Source: Actinobacteria bacterium UBA2184 (lineage in GTDB: Bacteria > Actinomycetota > Coriobacteriia > Anaerosomatales > Anaerosomataceae). From it: a DNA stretch of 14,359 bases. The stretch lies in contig DCVQ01000023.1 in NCBI GenBank assembly GCA_002328745.1, positions 133 through 14,491 on the forward strand, given 5' to 3'. The notes under the pieces are model-generated. The model had not been told where the DNA came from and ran no database searches. It worked only from the letters and a program-made list of their open reading frames with translations. Positions 1 to 6,962 of the stretch are shown piece by piece. How positions within the stretch are numbered: position 1 is the first letter of the stretch; every line of letters begins with the position of its first letter. The translations under genes were made by a program, and so were the position numbers.

Positions 1-575
1 CCCAGAAGAAGAATCCCGACTTCGCCGAGCTCGTTCGCGGCAAGACGGGGCGCGCGGTGGGCGACCTCACGGCGCTGCTGGTGACGCTCAAGGGCCTTCC
101 GCTTGCGTACAACAAGGACATGCAGGAGGACAAGGAGCCCGCATTCGACGCGGTCGACACCTACACCGACTCGCTGCATGCGATGACCGGCATGCTCGCG
201 ACGATGCGCGTGAACGCCGAGCGGATGCGCGCGGGCGCTCTCGGCGGCTTCATGGCCGCGACCGATCTTGCCGACTACCTGGCGGTGCGCGGCGTGCCCT
301 TCAGGGAGGCGCACGAGATCGTCGGCAGGCTCGTGCTCGCATGCGAGCGCGAAGGCCGCACACTGCAGGAACTGACGCTCGAGGAGCTGCAGGCGGCGTC
401 GTCCTCGTTCGGCGGCGACGCGCTCTCGGCGGTGGACGTGCACGCGGTGGTCGCACGGCGCGACACGTACGGCGGGACCGCGCCCGGTCGCGTGGCCGAG
501 CAGCTGAGCGGCGTGCGCGCGCGGCTCGAACTCGACGCGGCGTGGACCGTGGAACGCGATGCAGCGGGAGAGTGA
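1..575 (+). CDS. argH: Argininosuccinate lyase, C-terminal part (5' truncated by window edge)
   Basis: Argininosuccinate lyase cleaves argininosuccinate to arginine and fumarate, the last step of arginine biosynthesis, in the cytoplasm as a homotetramer. Reading starts at base 3 with QKKNPDFAELVRGKTGR, the second half of the fumarase/aspartase-superfamily signature (SSxMPxKxNP). The catalytic serine loop lies just left of the window. The next stretch (GLPLAYNKDMQEDKEPAFD) is highly characteristic of ArgH. The rest is the C-terminal helical domain, including GVPFREAHEIVGR and a closing DTYGGTAPGRV segment. About 190 codons are visible, roughly the last 40% of a normal ~460-residue protein, and the TGA at 573-575 is intact. 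The downstream acetyltransferase gene starts 17 nt inside this one, so the two are probably co-transcribed. Identification is from recognised family motifs. Confidence 0.96.
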   Translation, partial: QKKNPDFAELVRGKTGRAVGDLTALLVTLKGLPLAYNKDMQEDKEPAFDAVDTYTDSLHAMTGMLATMRVNAERMRAGALGGFMAATDLADYLAVRGVPFREAHEIVGRLVLACEREGRTLQELTLEELQAASSSFGGDALSAVDVHAVVARRDTYGGTAPGRVAEQLSGVRARLELDAAWTVERDAAGE

Positions 576-1074
576 GCGGTCGCGCGTCTACGTCACGGTC
601 GTCCAGCCGCAGGACGCATCGGCGGTCGCGGACGTCCGCGCTCTTCTCGAGGAGTACCTCGCGTGGCTCGGCCCGCTCGTGTGTTCCAGCACGCTGCCGG
701 GCGAGATCGCGTCGCTCCCCCTACCGTACGCGCCACCGGACGGTGCGCTTCTCATCGCGCGGGACGATGCCGGCGAAACGCTCGGCTGCGTGGGTATCCG
801 CGCGTCGGTGGAGCAAGCCTGTGAGGCCAAGCGCCTGTACGTGCGCGCCGACGTGCGCCGGCAGGGCATCGGCCGGGTGCTCATGCGGGCAGCGATGGAT
901 CAGGCGCGCGCGATGGGCTATCGCGAGATGCAGCTCACGACGCTCCCCGACGAGATGCCCGGAGTGGTGGCGATGTACCGCTCGCTCGGGTTCGTGGAGG
1001 CGGACCCGTACCGGCATCACGGCGGTCAGCCCGCCGACGGGGTGCTGCTGACGTACATGCGCCGCGGCCTCTAG
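559..1074 (+). CDS. GNAT-family N-acetyltransferase
   Basis: A 171-residue protein of the GNAT fold, expected to transfer an acetyl group from acetyl-CoA to an amine; the substrate cannot be told from sequence. Motif A, which binds the CoA pyrophosphate, is clear at residues 94-106 (YVRADVRRQGIGR, matching RxxGxG/A). It is followed by helix alpha-3 (VLMRAAMDQARAMGY) and the motif B region MYRSLGFVE at 139-147. The length is typical for a single-domain GNAT. ATG at 559 is the only reasonable start in this frame and lies inside the end of argH, a 17-nt overlap with no strong Shine-Dalgarno, so translational coupling to argH is likely. The position next to argH recalls amino-acid or arginine-related acetyltransferases, but this is not an ArgA-type protein by motif, and I would not assign a role. 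Confidence 0.9.
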   Translation: MQRESERSRVYVTVVQPQDASAVADVRALLEEYLAWLGPLVCSSTLPGEIASLPLPYAPPDGALLIARDDAGETLGCVGIRASVEQACEAKRLYVRADVRRQGIGRVLMRAAMDQARAMGYREMQLTTLPDEMPGVVAMYRSLGFVEADPYRHHGGQPADGVLLTYMRRGL

Positions 1075-1131
1075 GCGTACCGGCCTCTCGGGTATCATCG
1101 GAGGCGGCATCACGACGAGACGGAGCCGCCC

Positions 1132-2871
1132 ATGCCCGCGTACGACAACGCCGCCATCGCCAGCGCGCTCGACGACTTCGGCGACCTGCTCGAGATCGCC
1201 GGCGAGGACCGCTACCGTTTCCTGAGCTATCACAAGGCGGCCCATGCCGTGCGCGCCTGGGACGAGGACATCATGTCCACCGCGCTCGCGGGGCGGCTCA
1301 CCGAGATCCCCGGTATCGGGGCGAAGATCGCGGCTACCATCACCTCTCTCCTGGGCAGCGGCATCTTCCCGGGCATGGACGAGGTCACCGCGCGTGTGCC
1401 CGCCTCGGTGATCGAGCTCATCCGCATCCCCGGGCTCGGCCCGAAGAAGGCGAAGGCGCTCTTCGACGAGCTCGGCATCGCTTCGATCGACGGACTCGAG
1501 CAGGCGATCGCGGAGGGCCGGCTCGCCGGTCTGCCGGGATTCGCCGAGAAGACCGTCGAGAACATCGTCGCGGGCATCGGGCGGTATCGGTCCTTGAGCG
1601 AGCGCATCCTGCTTGCCGACGCGCTGTCGCTCGCCGAGACGCTGGTCGCCGGTCTTAAGGAGGTTCCGGGCGTCGAGGACGCTGCGTGCGCGGGCAGCAT
1701 CCGCCGCATGAAAGAGACGGTCGGCGACATCGACGTGCTGGTCTCGGCCGAAGACGGCCCCGCGGTCATGGCCGCGGTGCGGGAGCTGCCGGTCGTGACG
1801 GAGGTGATCGCGAGCGGCGAGACCAAGACGAGCGTGATGACCACATCGGGCAGGCTGGCCGACGTGCGCGTCGTCGCACCCGACAGCTGGGGCGCCGCAC
1901 TGCAGTACTTCACCGGTTCGGCCGAGCACAACGTACACCTGCGCGAGATCGCCAAGTCCCGGGGCCTGAAGATCAACGAGTACGGCCTGTTTCGCGTCTC
2001 CGACGGCGAGCGGCTCGTCTCGGCGTGCGAGGAGGACATCTACACCGCCCTCGGGATGCCGGTCATGCCGCCCGAGGTCCGCGAGGACGCGGGCGAGATC
2101 GAGCTCGCGCTCGAAGGCCGCGTCCCGGAGCTGGTGACCGCGGGCGATATCCGCGGCGACCTGCACGCGCACACGGTGGCTACCGACGGCCGCTCGACGC
2201 TCGAGCAGAACCGCGCACGCGCCGCCGAGCTCGGCTACGAGTACCTGGGCTGCAGCGACCACGCCTACGACCTGCGTATGGTGGGTGGGCTCGACCTGGC
2301 GCAGCTCGAGGAGCAATGGGCGCGCATCGATGAGTTGAACGCTCTTGGCGACGGCGGACCGGTGCTCCTCAAGTCCATCGAGCTCAACATCGGCGACGAC
2401 GGCAGCGTGGACTACCCGCCCGAGGTGCTCGCGCGATTCGACTACTGCATCGCCTCGCTGCATCACGGCTTCAGCCAGTCCCGCGAGCAGGCGACGCGCC
2501 GGTTGCTGGTGGCGATGGAGAACCCCTTCGTCGACATCATCGGACATCCCACCGGGCGTCTGCTCGGCAGGCGCGACCCGTTCGACCTCGACATGGAGGC
2601 TGTGATCGACAAGGCTGCCGAGACCGGCACGATCATGGAGCTGAACGCGCATCCCGAGCGGCTCGACCTGAACGACGTCCATCTCCGCATGGCCAGGAAG
2701 CGAGGCGTGCGCGTAGCCATCGACACGGATGCGCACGAGGCGGGGCAGTTCAGCCACATCCGCTGGGGCATCGCGACGGCCCGCCGAGGCTGGATCGCCC
2801 CGGGCGACGTGCTGAACGCGCAACCGCTCGACGTCATGCGCTCGTGGCTCAAGCGGAGCCGGCCACGATGA
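1132..2871 (+). CDS. polX: PolX-type DNA polymerase/3'-5' exonuclease with C-terminal PHP domain
   Basis: Bacterial family X DNA polymerase, 579 residues, close to the 570 of Bacillus PolX. In that family the protein fills short gaps during base excision repair, and the PHP domain gives Mn-dependent 3'-5' exonuclease and AP-endonuclease activity. Helix-hairpin-helix elements are at about 57-70 (TEIPGIGAKIA), 97-110 (RIPGLGPKKA) and 131-142. The nucleotidyltransferase core is GSIRRMKETVGDIDVLV at 188-204, with catalytic Asp199 and Asp201, and the third Asp is 244 in ADVRVV. The PHP metal ligands look complete: HAH 345-347, SDH 375-377, Glu417, HH 444-445, GHPTGR 471-476, ELNAHPERLD 503-512 and DTDAH 531-535. 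No key residue is missing. GGAG at 1122-1125 sits 6 nt before the ATG. The stop overlaps the next gene's start as ATGA. A TATCAT box at 1093-1098 could be a weak internal promoter but has no -35. Confidence 0.96.
   Translation: MPAYDNAAIASALDDFGDLLEIAGEDRYRFLSYHKAAHAVRAWDEDIMSTALAGRLTEIPGIGAKIAATITSLLGSGIFPGMDEVTARVPASVIELIRIPGLGPKKAKALFDELGIASIDGLEQAIAEGRLAGLPGFAEKTVENIVAGIGRYRSLSERILLADALSLAETLVAGLKEVPGVEDAACAGSIRRMKETVGDIDVLVSAEDGPAVMAAVRELPVVTEVIASGETKTSVMTTSGRLADVRVVAPDSWGAALQYFTGSAEHNVHLREIAKSRGLKINEYGLFRVSDGERLVSACEEDIYTALGMPVMPPEVREDAGEIELALEGRVPELVTAGDIRGDLHAHTVATDGRSTLEQNRARAAELGYEYLGCSDHAYDLRMVGGLDLAQLEEQWARIDELNALGDGGPVLLKSIELNIGDDGSVDYPPEVLARFDYCIASLHHGFSQSREQATRRLLVAMENPFVDIIGHPTGRLLGRRDPFDLDMEAVIDKAAETGTIMELNAHPERLDLNDVHLRMARKRGVRVAIDTDAHEAGQFSHIRWGIATARRGWIAPGDVLNAQPLDVMRSWLKRSRPR
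2855..2858 (+). promoter_or_regulatory. Shine-Dalgarno for mpg, inside the end of polX
   Basis: GGAG lies 9 nt before the ATG at 2868 and inside the last polX codons. It decides between three in-frame starts: ATG 2844 (longer overlap, no good SD), ATG 2868 (ATGA overlap plus this SD) and ATG 2934 (no SD, shorter N-terminus). Confidence 0.6.
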
Positions 2872-3548
2872 CCCCGCATTCGGCGCATCGCCCCCACGGG
2901 CGCTTCGCCGCGGCCGCGCCCGGCCCGGACGGGATGCGCGCGCTTCCCGCGTCGTTCTTCGCGCGTCCGACCGCGACCGTTGCGCGTGAAGTCCTCGGTA
3001 AGGTCCTGGTAAGCCGCGTGGGCGATGCTGTGTGCGCGGGTCGCATCGTCGAGGCCGAGGCCTACCTCGACGCGCACGACCCGGGTTCACACGCGGCGAC
3101 GCGCGGCGTCACGCCCCGCAACCGGGTCATGTATGGTCCGCCGGGGCGTCTGTACGTGTACTTCACGTACGGCAACCATCACATGCTCAACCTGGTGACG
3201 GAACGCGAGGGAACCGCGGGTGCGGTGCTCGTGAGGGCCGTTGAACCGTTGGAGGGTCTCGAGGCGATGATCGCCCGGCGGGGCAGGGGAGGCGTCGAAG
3301 TCACCAACGGCCCCGGCAAGGTCGCGCAGGCGCTCGGCATCGACCTGCGTCACAACGGGATGCCTCTCGGCGAGCCGATCGCCGTCTGCGACGGTCGGCC
3401 GGTGCCCGACGAGGCCGTCGGCACGAGCGGGCGGATCGGGCTTGCCGGGGGACACGAGTTGCCGCTGCGCTACTACGTGAGGGGAAACGGGTACGTGTCG
3501 AAAGGACGAACAGGGCCGAGGCCGCCGAAGCGGCCGCACGCTGGCTAG
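2868..3548 (+). CDS. mpg: DNA-3-methyladenine glycosylase, Mpg/AAG family
   Basis: Monofunctional DNA glycosylase of the mammalian AAG/MPG type (EC 3.2.2.21), which flips out and excises alkylated or deaminated purines such as 3-methyladenine and hypoxanthine. With the start at 2868 it has 226 residues. The conserved core begins at LPASFFARPTATVAREVLGK. The catalytic motif VEAEAY is at 61-66, with Glu64 the expected general base (human Glu125) and Tyr66 the lesion-stacking tyrosine. DPGSHAATRGVTPRNRVMYG at 71-90 and PPGRLYVYFTYG at 91-102 form the DNA-binding hairpin region. TNGPGKVAQALGI (146-158), SGRIGLA (187-193) and LRYYVRGNGYVS (200-211) complete the fold. The first ~22 residues (His/Ala/Pro rich) are not conserved in the family as I know it. 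The gene is coupled to polX by an ATGA overlap, so both repair enzymes are made from one message. Confidence 0.95.
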   Translation: MTPHSAHRPHGRFAAAAPGPDGMRALPASFFARPTATVAREVLGKVLVSRVGDAVCAGRIVEAEAYLDAHDPGSHAATRGVTPRNRVMYGPPGRLYVYFTYGNHHMLNLVTEREGTAGAVLVRAVEPLEGLEAMIARRGRGGVEVTNGPGKVAQALGIDLRHNGMPLGEPIAVCDGRPVPDEAVGTSGRIGLAGGHELPLRYYVRGNGYVSKGRTGPRPPKRPHAG

Positions 3549-3563
3549 GACGAAGGAGACGCG

Positions 3564-4517
3564 ATGAAGCTGCACGACATCTACACCACCACCGTCGAGG
3601 CCGGGATCGAGGCGGATGCGCGCACGCGCGAGGAGATCGGCCACGTGCTCGCCGCCGCGCAGAAGGAGTACGACGGGCTGGACGCCGACGAGAAGGACCT
3701 CTTCGACGCCGAGCGCCTGACGAATCCCTACGACGACACCCGCATCTGCGCGGGCGACCCCGATCTCGAGGTCCGGGGCCTGATCGCCGGCATCGACATG
3801 GAGGTTGGCGAGGTGTTGCTCGCGGACCGGCTGCGCGAGAAGGGCGCAGAGATCGACCTCGTCTTCGCGCACCATCCTGAGGGTCCCGGATACGCGAACC
3901 TGCACCGCGTGATGCACATGCAGGCCGACCTGTGGGCCGCGCGCGGTGTGGGCATCGGCGTCGCCGACGCGCTGATAGCCGGTCGTGCCGAGGAGGTCCG
4001 GCGCAAGATCATGCCGGCCAACCACTACCGGGCGATCGACGCGGCCCGTCTGCTCGGTTTCGCCTCGATGTCGTGCCACACGCCGGCCGACAACAACGTC
4101 AACCGATTCGTGCAGGCGCTCATCGACGGCGAGGCGCCCCGCACGCTCGGCGATCTTGTGAAGCTGCTGCGCTCCGTGCCCGAGTACGCCGATGCCGCCA
4201 GGAAGGGCTACGGCCCGATCCTCATCCAGGGTGACGGATCGAAACGGTGTGGCACCTGTCTCGTCGACATGACAGGCGGCACCGAGGGTCCGAAGGAAGC
4301 GCTCGATAAGCTCGTGGCCTCGGGCGTCGACACCCTGGTCGGCATGCACTATTCCGAAGAGCACCGGAAGCACGCCGAGGAGCTCAAGCTCAATCTCGTC
4401 ATCGCCGGTCACATCAGCTCGGACACTCTCGGCATGAACCTCGTGCTCGACCGCATCGAGGGTCGGGGGGTCGAGGTCATCTGCACGTCGGGGATGGTGC
4501 GGATCAGGCGCTCGTAG
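3564..4517 (+). CDS. NIF3-like metal-binding protein (NGG1p-interacting-factor family)
   Basis: A 317-residue protein that I recognise as a NIF3-type member whose biochemical role is not established; proteins of the family bind two metal ions. The double-histidine metal motif FAHHPEG is at 101-107, where classical NIF3/YbgI proteins have the AHHP ligand pair. Further candidate ligands are in CHTPADNN (171-178), GMHYSEEH (260-267) and AGHISSD (281-287). VDMTGGTEG at 234-242 is another conserved-looking block. The N-terminal ~70 residues (helical, charged, KEYDGLDADEKDLFDAERL) precede the core and are longer than in YbgI. A CGTC pair sits at 229-232. AAGGAG at 3553-3558 is 5 nt before the ATG, a strong site. 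The gene starts 15 bp after mpg, is last in the run, and is followed by the 4555-4608 hairpin. The link to DNA repair is positional only. Confidence 0.82.
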   Translation: MKLHDIYTTTVEAGIEADARTREEIGHVLAAAQKEYDGLDADEKDLFDAERLTNPYDDTRICAGDPDLEVRGLIAGIDMEVGEVLLADRLREKGAEIDLVFAHHPEGPGYANLHRVMHMQADLWAARGVGIGVADALIAGRAEEVRRKIMPANHYRAIDAARLLGFASMSCHTPADNNVNRFVQALIDGEAPRTLGDLVKLLRSVPEYADAARKGYGPILIQGDGSKRCGTCLVDMTGGTEGPKEALDKLVASGVDTLVGMHYSEEHRKHAEELKLNLVIAGHISSDTLGMNLVLDRIEGRGVEVICTSGMVRIRRS

Positions 4518-4554
4518 CGGGTACGCCCGACCGGATGGCGGCGGCTGCATCCGC

Positions 4555-4608
4555 ATGCATGCACCGAGGCCCCCGATCATCTCCGGTCGGGGGCCTCGGT
4601 GCATGCAT
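4555..4608. terminator. Perfect 22-bp hairpin between convergent genes, likely bidirectional terminator
   Basis: Left arm 4555-4576 and right arm 4587-4608 are exact reverse complements (22 of 22), around a 10-nt loop (4577-4586). The inner half is GC rich (CCGAGGCCCCCGA against TCGGGGGCCTCGG) and the outer end is ATGCATGCA. The right arm abuts the TAG stop of the minus-strand PBP gene (complement of CTA at 4609-4611). Neither strand has a T-run after the stem, so this would be a hairpin without a U-tract if it terminates. Serving both converging operons fits its position. Confidence 0.7.
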
Positions 4609-6834
4609 CTAAGGTGACGGCGTGGTCGTCGGATCCGGTGACGATGTCGGATCCGGCGATGGCGGCGGCGGTGGCGGTGGGGGCGGTTTGTTCGGGTCTT
4701 CGCCCTTCGAGAGCACTATCGTCACGACCGTCTTCGTCGGATCTGCCTTTGTCCCGCCGGCGGGGCTTTGGCTCGCCACCAGTCCCAGCGCGATGGTGTC
4801 GCTGTATGCCGACGTGACGGCATACTCCTCGAATCCCGCCTCTTTGAGGGCTGCAATCGCAGCTGCCTGCGTGAGGCCCGTCAGGACGGGGACCGTCTCG
4901 CTCGGGATGTCCCACTCCTTCTTCCAGGTGTAGTTCGGCGGCGGCGCGGGATTGAAGTCCCGCTTGGGCGTGTTGGCCAGCGCCTTGATCATGAAGTCAT
5001 GCCAGATGGGTGCCGGGAACGTGCCCCCAAAGACCTTGCGGCCGTGCACGTTGCGCATGGGGCGTTCGGGCGTGTAGCCCATCCACACCGAGGCGACCAG
5101 GTCGGGTGTGTATCCGACGAACCATGCGTCGCGGTAGTCCTGGGTCGTGCCCGTCTTGCCCGCGGCGGGCCGGCCGATGTTGGCGCGTGTCGCAGTGCCG
5201 CTGGTGATGACGCCCTTGAGGATCGAAGTCGCGGCATAGGCGACACTGTGGCTGATCGCCTGCGCGCCCTCGGGATTCGACTGGTAGATGACCTCTCCTT
5301 TGGAGTCCACGATCTTCACGAGCGGCGTGTGCTCGTAGTGGACGCCGTCGGCGGCCAACGTGCCAACGGCCGAGGCCATCTCGAGAGGGGTGACCTCCTG
5401 GCTGCCGAGGGTGATCGACAGGAACGGCTGGATATCGGACTCGATGCCCATGCGCTTCGCGACCGTCACGACCTTCTCGGCGCCCATCTCGGCGATGAGG
5501 CGGGCGAACGCGGTGTTGACCGAGCCCACGGTCGCCTGCTGCAGCGTGATGTAGCCCTTGCCGCCGCCGCCCTCGGCGTTGCCCACGTTCCAGGGGCGGG
5601 TGCCGCCAGTGGGGATGAGCGCGGGTGACGAGGAGTCCAGCTTGCGCGTGGGCGGCATTCCCTGCTCGAGGGCGGTCACCAGCGTGAAGATCTTGAACGA
5701 TGAGCCCGGCTGACGTTTCGCCTGTGTGGCGAAGTTGAACTTGTTGGTCGTCCAGTCGCGGCCGCCGACCAGGGCCTTGATGTATCCCGTCGTCGGCTCG
5801 ATCGCCACGAGTGCGGCATCCGGATCGCCCGGCTGGTTCAGGATGCCGGCGACCGCTTGCTCAGCGTACGTCTGCATGGTCGTGTCGAGCGTGGTGTACA
5901 CGGTCAGGCCGCCCTTGAAGACGAGCGATGTGCCGTACATGTCCTGGAGGACCTTCTTGACGTGCGCGACGAAGTACGGTGCCGCGTAGACTCCCTGCTC
6001 GTCGATGTCCGGCGAGCGCTGCAGGGTGAGGCCCTCCACCTTGGCCGCCTCGTACTCGGGCCCGGTGATGTAGCCCTGTTCGAACATCTTGGAGAGGACC
6101 CACTGACGGCGCGCGACCGCGTCCTCTGGGTTCTCGTACGGGCTCAGCTTGCCGGGGGCCTGCGGAAGGCCCGCAAGCAGCGCCGCCTCGGCGATGGTGA
6201 GCTCGTTCGCGTGCTTGTTGAAGTAGGTGAGCGAGGCAGATTCGGCACCGTATGCGCCCTCACCGTAGTAGACGGTGTTCAGGTACATCGCCAGGATCTC
6301 GTCCTTCGAGTACTTCTGCTCGAGCTGCATCGCGAGCCAGGCCTCCCGGGCCTTGCGCTCGAGCGAGATCTCGAACCTTTCCTGCGCGAGGATGGTGTTG
6401 CGGATATACTGCTGCGTCAGCGTCGAAGCGCCTTCGCGACGGCCGGTCGCCGCATTGGTGACGACCGCGCGCGCGAGGCCGATGAGGTCGACGCCGTTGT
6501 GCTCGTAGAAGCGTTCGTCCTCAACGGCGACGACAGCATTGAGCAGGTACTTGGAGATGCTCTCGAGCGACACGACCTGCCGGTTCTCGAGGTAAAGGTT
6601 CGCGAGCAGCACGCCGTCCGACGAGTAGATCTTGGTGGTCTGGGCAACCGCGAACGCATCGGGGTCGTTGATGTCCGGGAGGTCCTTCAGCCACGAACTG
6701 GCGATTCCCACCGCGATCAGGACGCCGGTGCTCGTGAGCACGAGCGAGAACACGATCGCAAGCGCCAGGATCCCGGCCAGGACCTTGGGCACGATCGATC
6801 GCTTGTGCGCGCGGCGTCCTCTGCGTTTGGACAA
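4609..6834 (-). CDS. Class A penicillin-binding protein (PBP1A type) with C-terminal PASTA domain
   Basis: Bifunctional peptidoglycan synthase: the glycosyltransferase domain polymerises lipid II and the transpeptidase domain cross-links peptides outside the membrane. The protein has 741 residues: a basic cytoplasmic start (MSKRRGRRAHKR), one membrane segment at about 14-46, then the GT51 domain with catalytic EDERFYEHNG (Glu105) and GASTLTQQ at 135-142. The transpeptidase has PGSSFK (Ser378-Lys381 as SxxK), SVN 438-440 and AGKTGTT 558-564. A single PASTA domain spans about 647-710, followed by nine prolines and SPDPT-type repeats. I see no cysteine in the protein. The start is TTG at 6834: AAGGGAG ends 5 nt upstream and no other start is nearby. 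A CATAAT box at 6861-6866 may drive it. It converges on the NIF3-like gene and is divergent from the U32 gene. A related, larger PBP lies beyond that gene. Confidence 0.96.
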   Translation of the reverse strand: MSKRRGRRAHKRSIVPKVLAGILALAIVFSLVLTSTGVLIAVGIASSWLKDLPDINDPDAFAVAQTTKIYSSDGVLLANLYLENRQVVSLESISKYLLNAVVAVEDERFYEHNGVDLIGLARAVVTNAATGRREGASTLTQQYIRNTILAQERFEISLERKAREAWLAMQLEQKYSKDEILAMYLNTVYYGEGAYGAESASLTYFNKHANELTIAEAALLAGLPQAPGKLSPYENPEDAVARRQWVLSKMFEQGYITGPEYEAAKVEGLTLQRSPDIDEQGVYAAPYFVAHVKKVLQDMYGTSLVFKGGLTVYTTLDTTMQTYAEQAVAGILNQPGDPDAALVAIEPTTGYIKALVGGRDWTTNKFNFATQAKRQPGSSFKIFTLVTALEQGMPPTRKLDSSSPALIPTGGTRPWNVGNAEGGGGKGYITLQQATVGSVNTAFARLIAEMGAEKVVTVAKRMGIESDIQPFLSITLGSQEVTPLEMASAVGTLAADGVHYEHTPLVKIVDSKGEVIYQSNPEGAQAISHSVAYAATSILKGVITSGTATRANIGRPAAGKTGTTQDYRDAWFVGYTPDLVASVWMGYTPERPMRNVHGRKVFGGTFPAPIWHDFMIKALANTPKRDFNPAPPPNYTWKKEWDIPSETVPVLTGLTQAAAIAALKEAGFEEYAVTSAYSDTIALGLVASQSPAGGTKADPTKTVVTIVLSKGEDPNKPPPPPPPPPSPDPTSSPDPTTTPSP
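4628..4686. repeat. Low-complexity repeats encoding the Pro-rich tail of the first PBP
   Basis: GTCGGATCCGG occurs at 4628-4638 and again at 4646-4656, an 18-bp period that encodes repeated SPDPT units on the minus strand. Next to it, 4660-4686 is an imperfect GGC/GGT run encoding nine consecutive prolines (residues 717-725). Such tracts are prone to slippage in multiples of three. Confidence 0.75.
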
Positions 6835-6860
6835 CGCCTCTCCCTTCGCTGTAACGGTCT

Positions 6861-6866
6861 ATTATG
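6861..6866 (-). promoter_or_regulatory. Possible -10 box of the first PBP gene
   Basis: On the minus strand this reads CATAAT, five of six to TATAAT, ending 27 nt before the TTG start. At 17 bp upstream I find no convincing -35 (TGGCGC). The position would give a leader of about 20 nt that still contains the SD. It also overlaps an ATG on the plus strand (6864), which argues against that ATG being the start of the divergent U32 gene. Confidence 0.35.
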
Positions 6867-6962
6867 GCGTGGACTGCTACAACGCGCCACCATGCGGCAG
6901 GCGTCACTATACCCTCCGACGGCCTTCGGGTAGGTCGGGTTCACAACAACGAAAGCGAACCG

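Noticed and set aside
1091..1131. Promoter in front of polX (TATCAT at 1093-1098)
   Set aside because: There is no -35 and the gap to the upstream gene is only 57 bp. Read-through from argH is the simpler view, so it is mentioned only as a possible weak internal promoter.
721..3090. Very long open frame on the minus strand opposite polX and the acetyltransferase
   Set aside because: Its translation is low-complexity Arg/His/Val/Leu-rich with no family motif, and it lies antisense to well-recognised genes. This is the usual shadow in high-GC DNA.
3087..4604. 505-codon minus-strand frame opposite mpg and the NIF3-like gene
   Set aside because: Antisense shadow running into the hairpin, without SD or recognisable domains.
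5857..6933. 358-codon plus-strand frame opposite the first PBP
   Set aside because: Shadow of the PBP coding strand; composition is that of an antisense frame.
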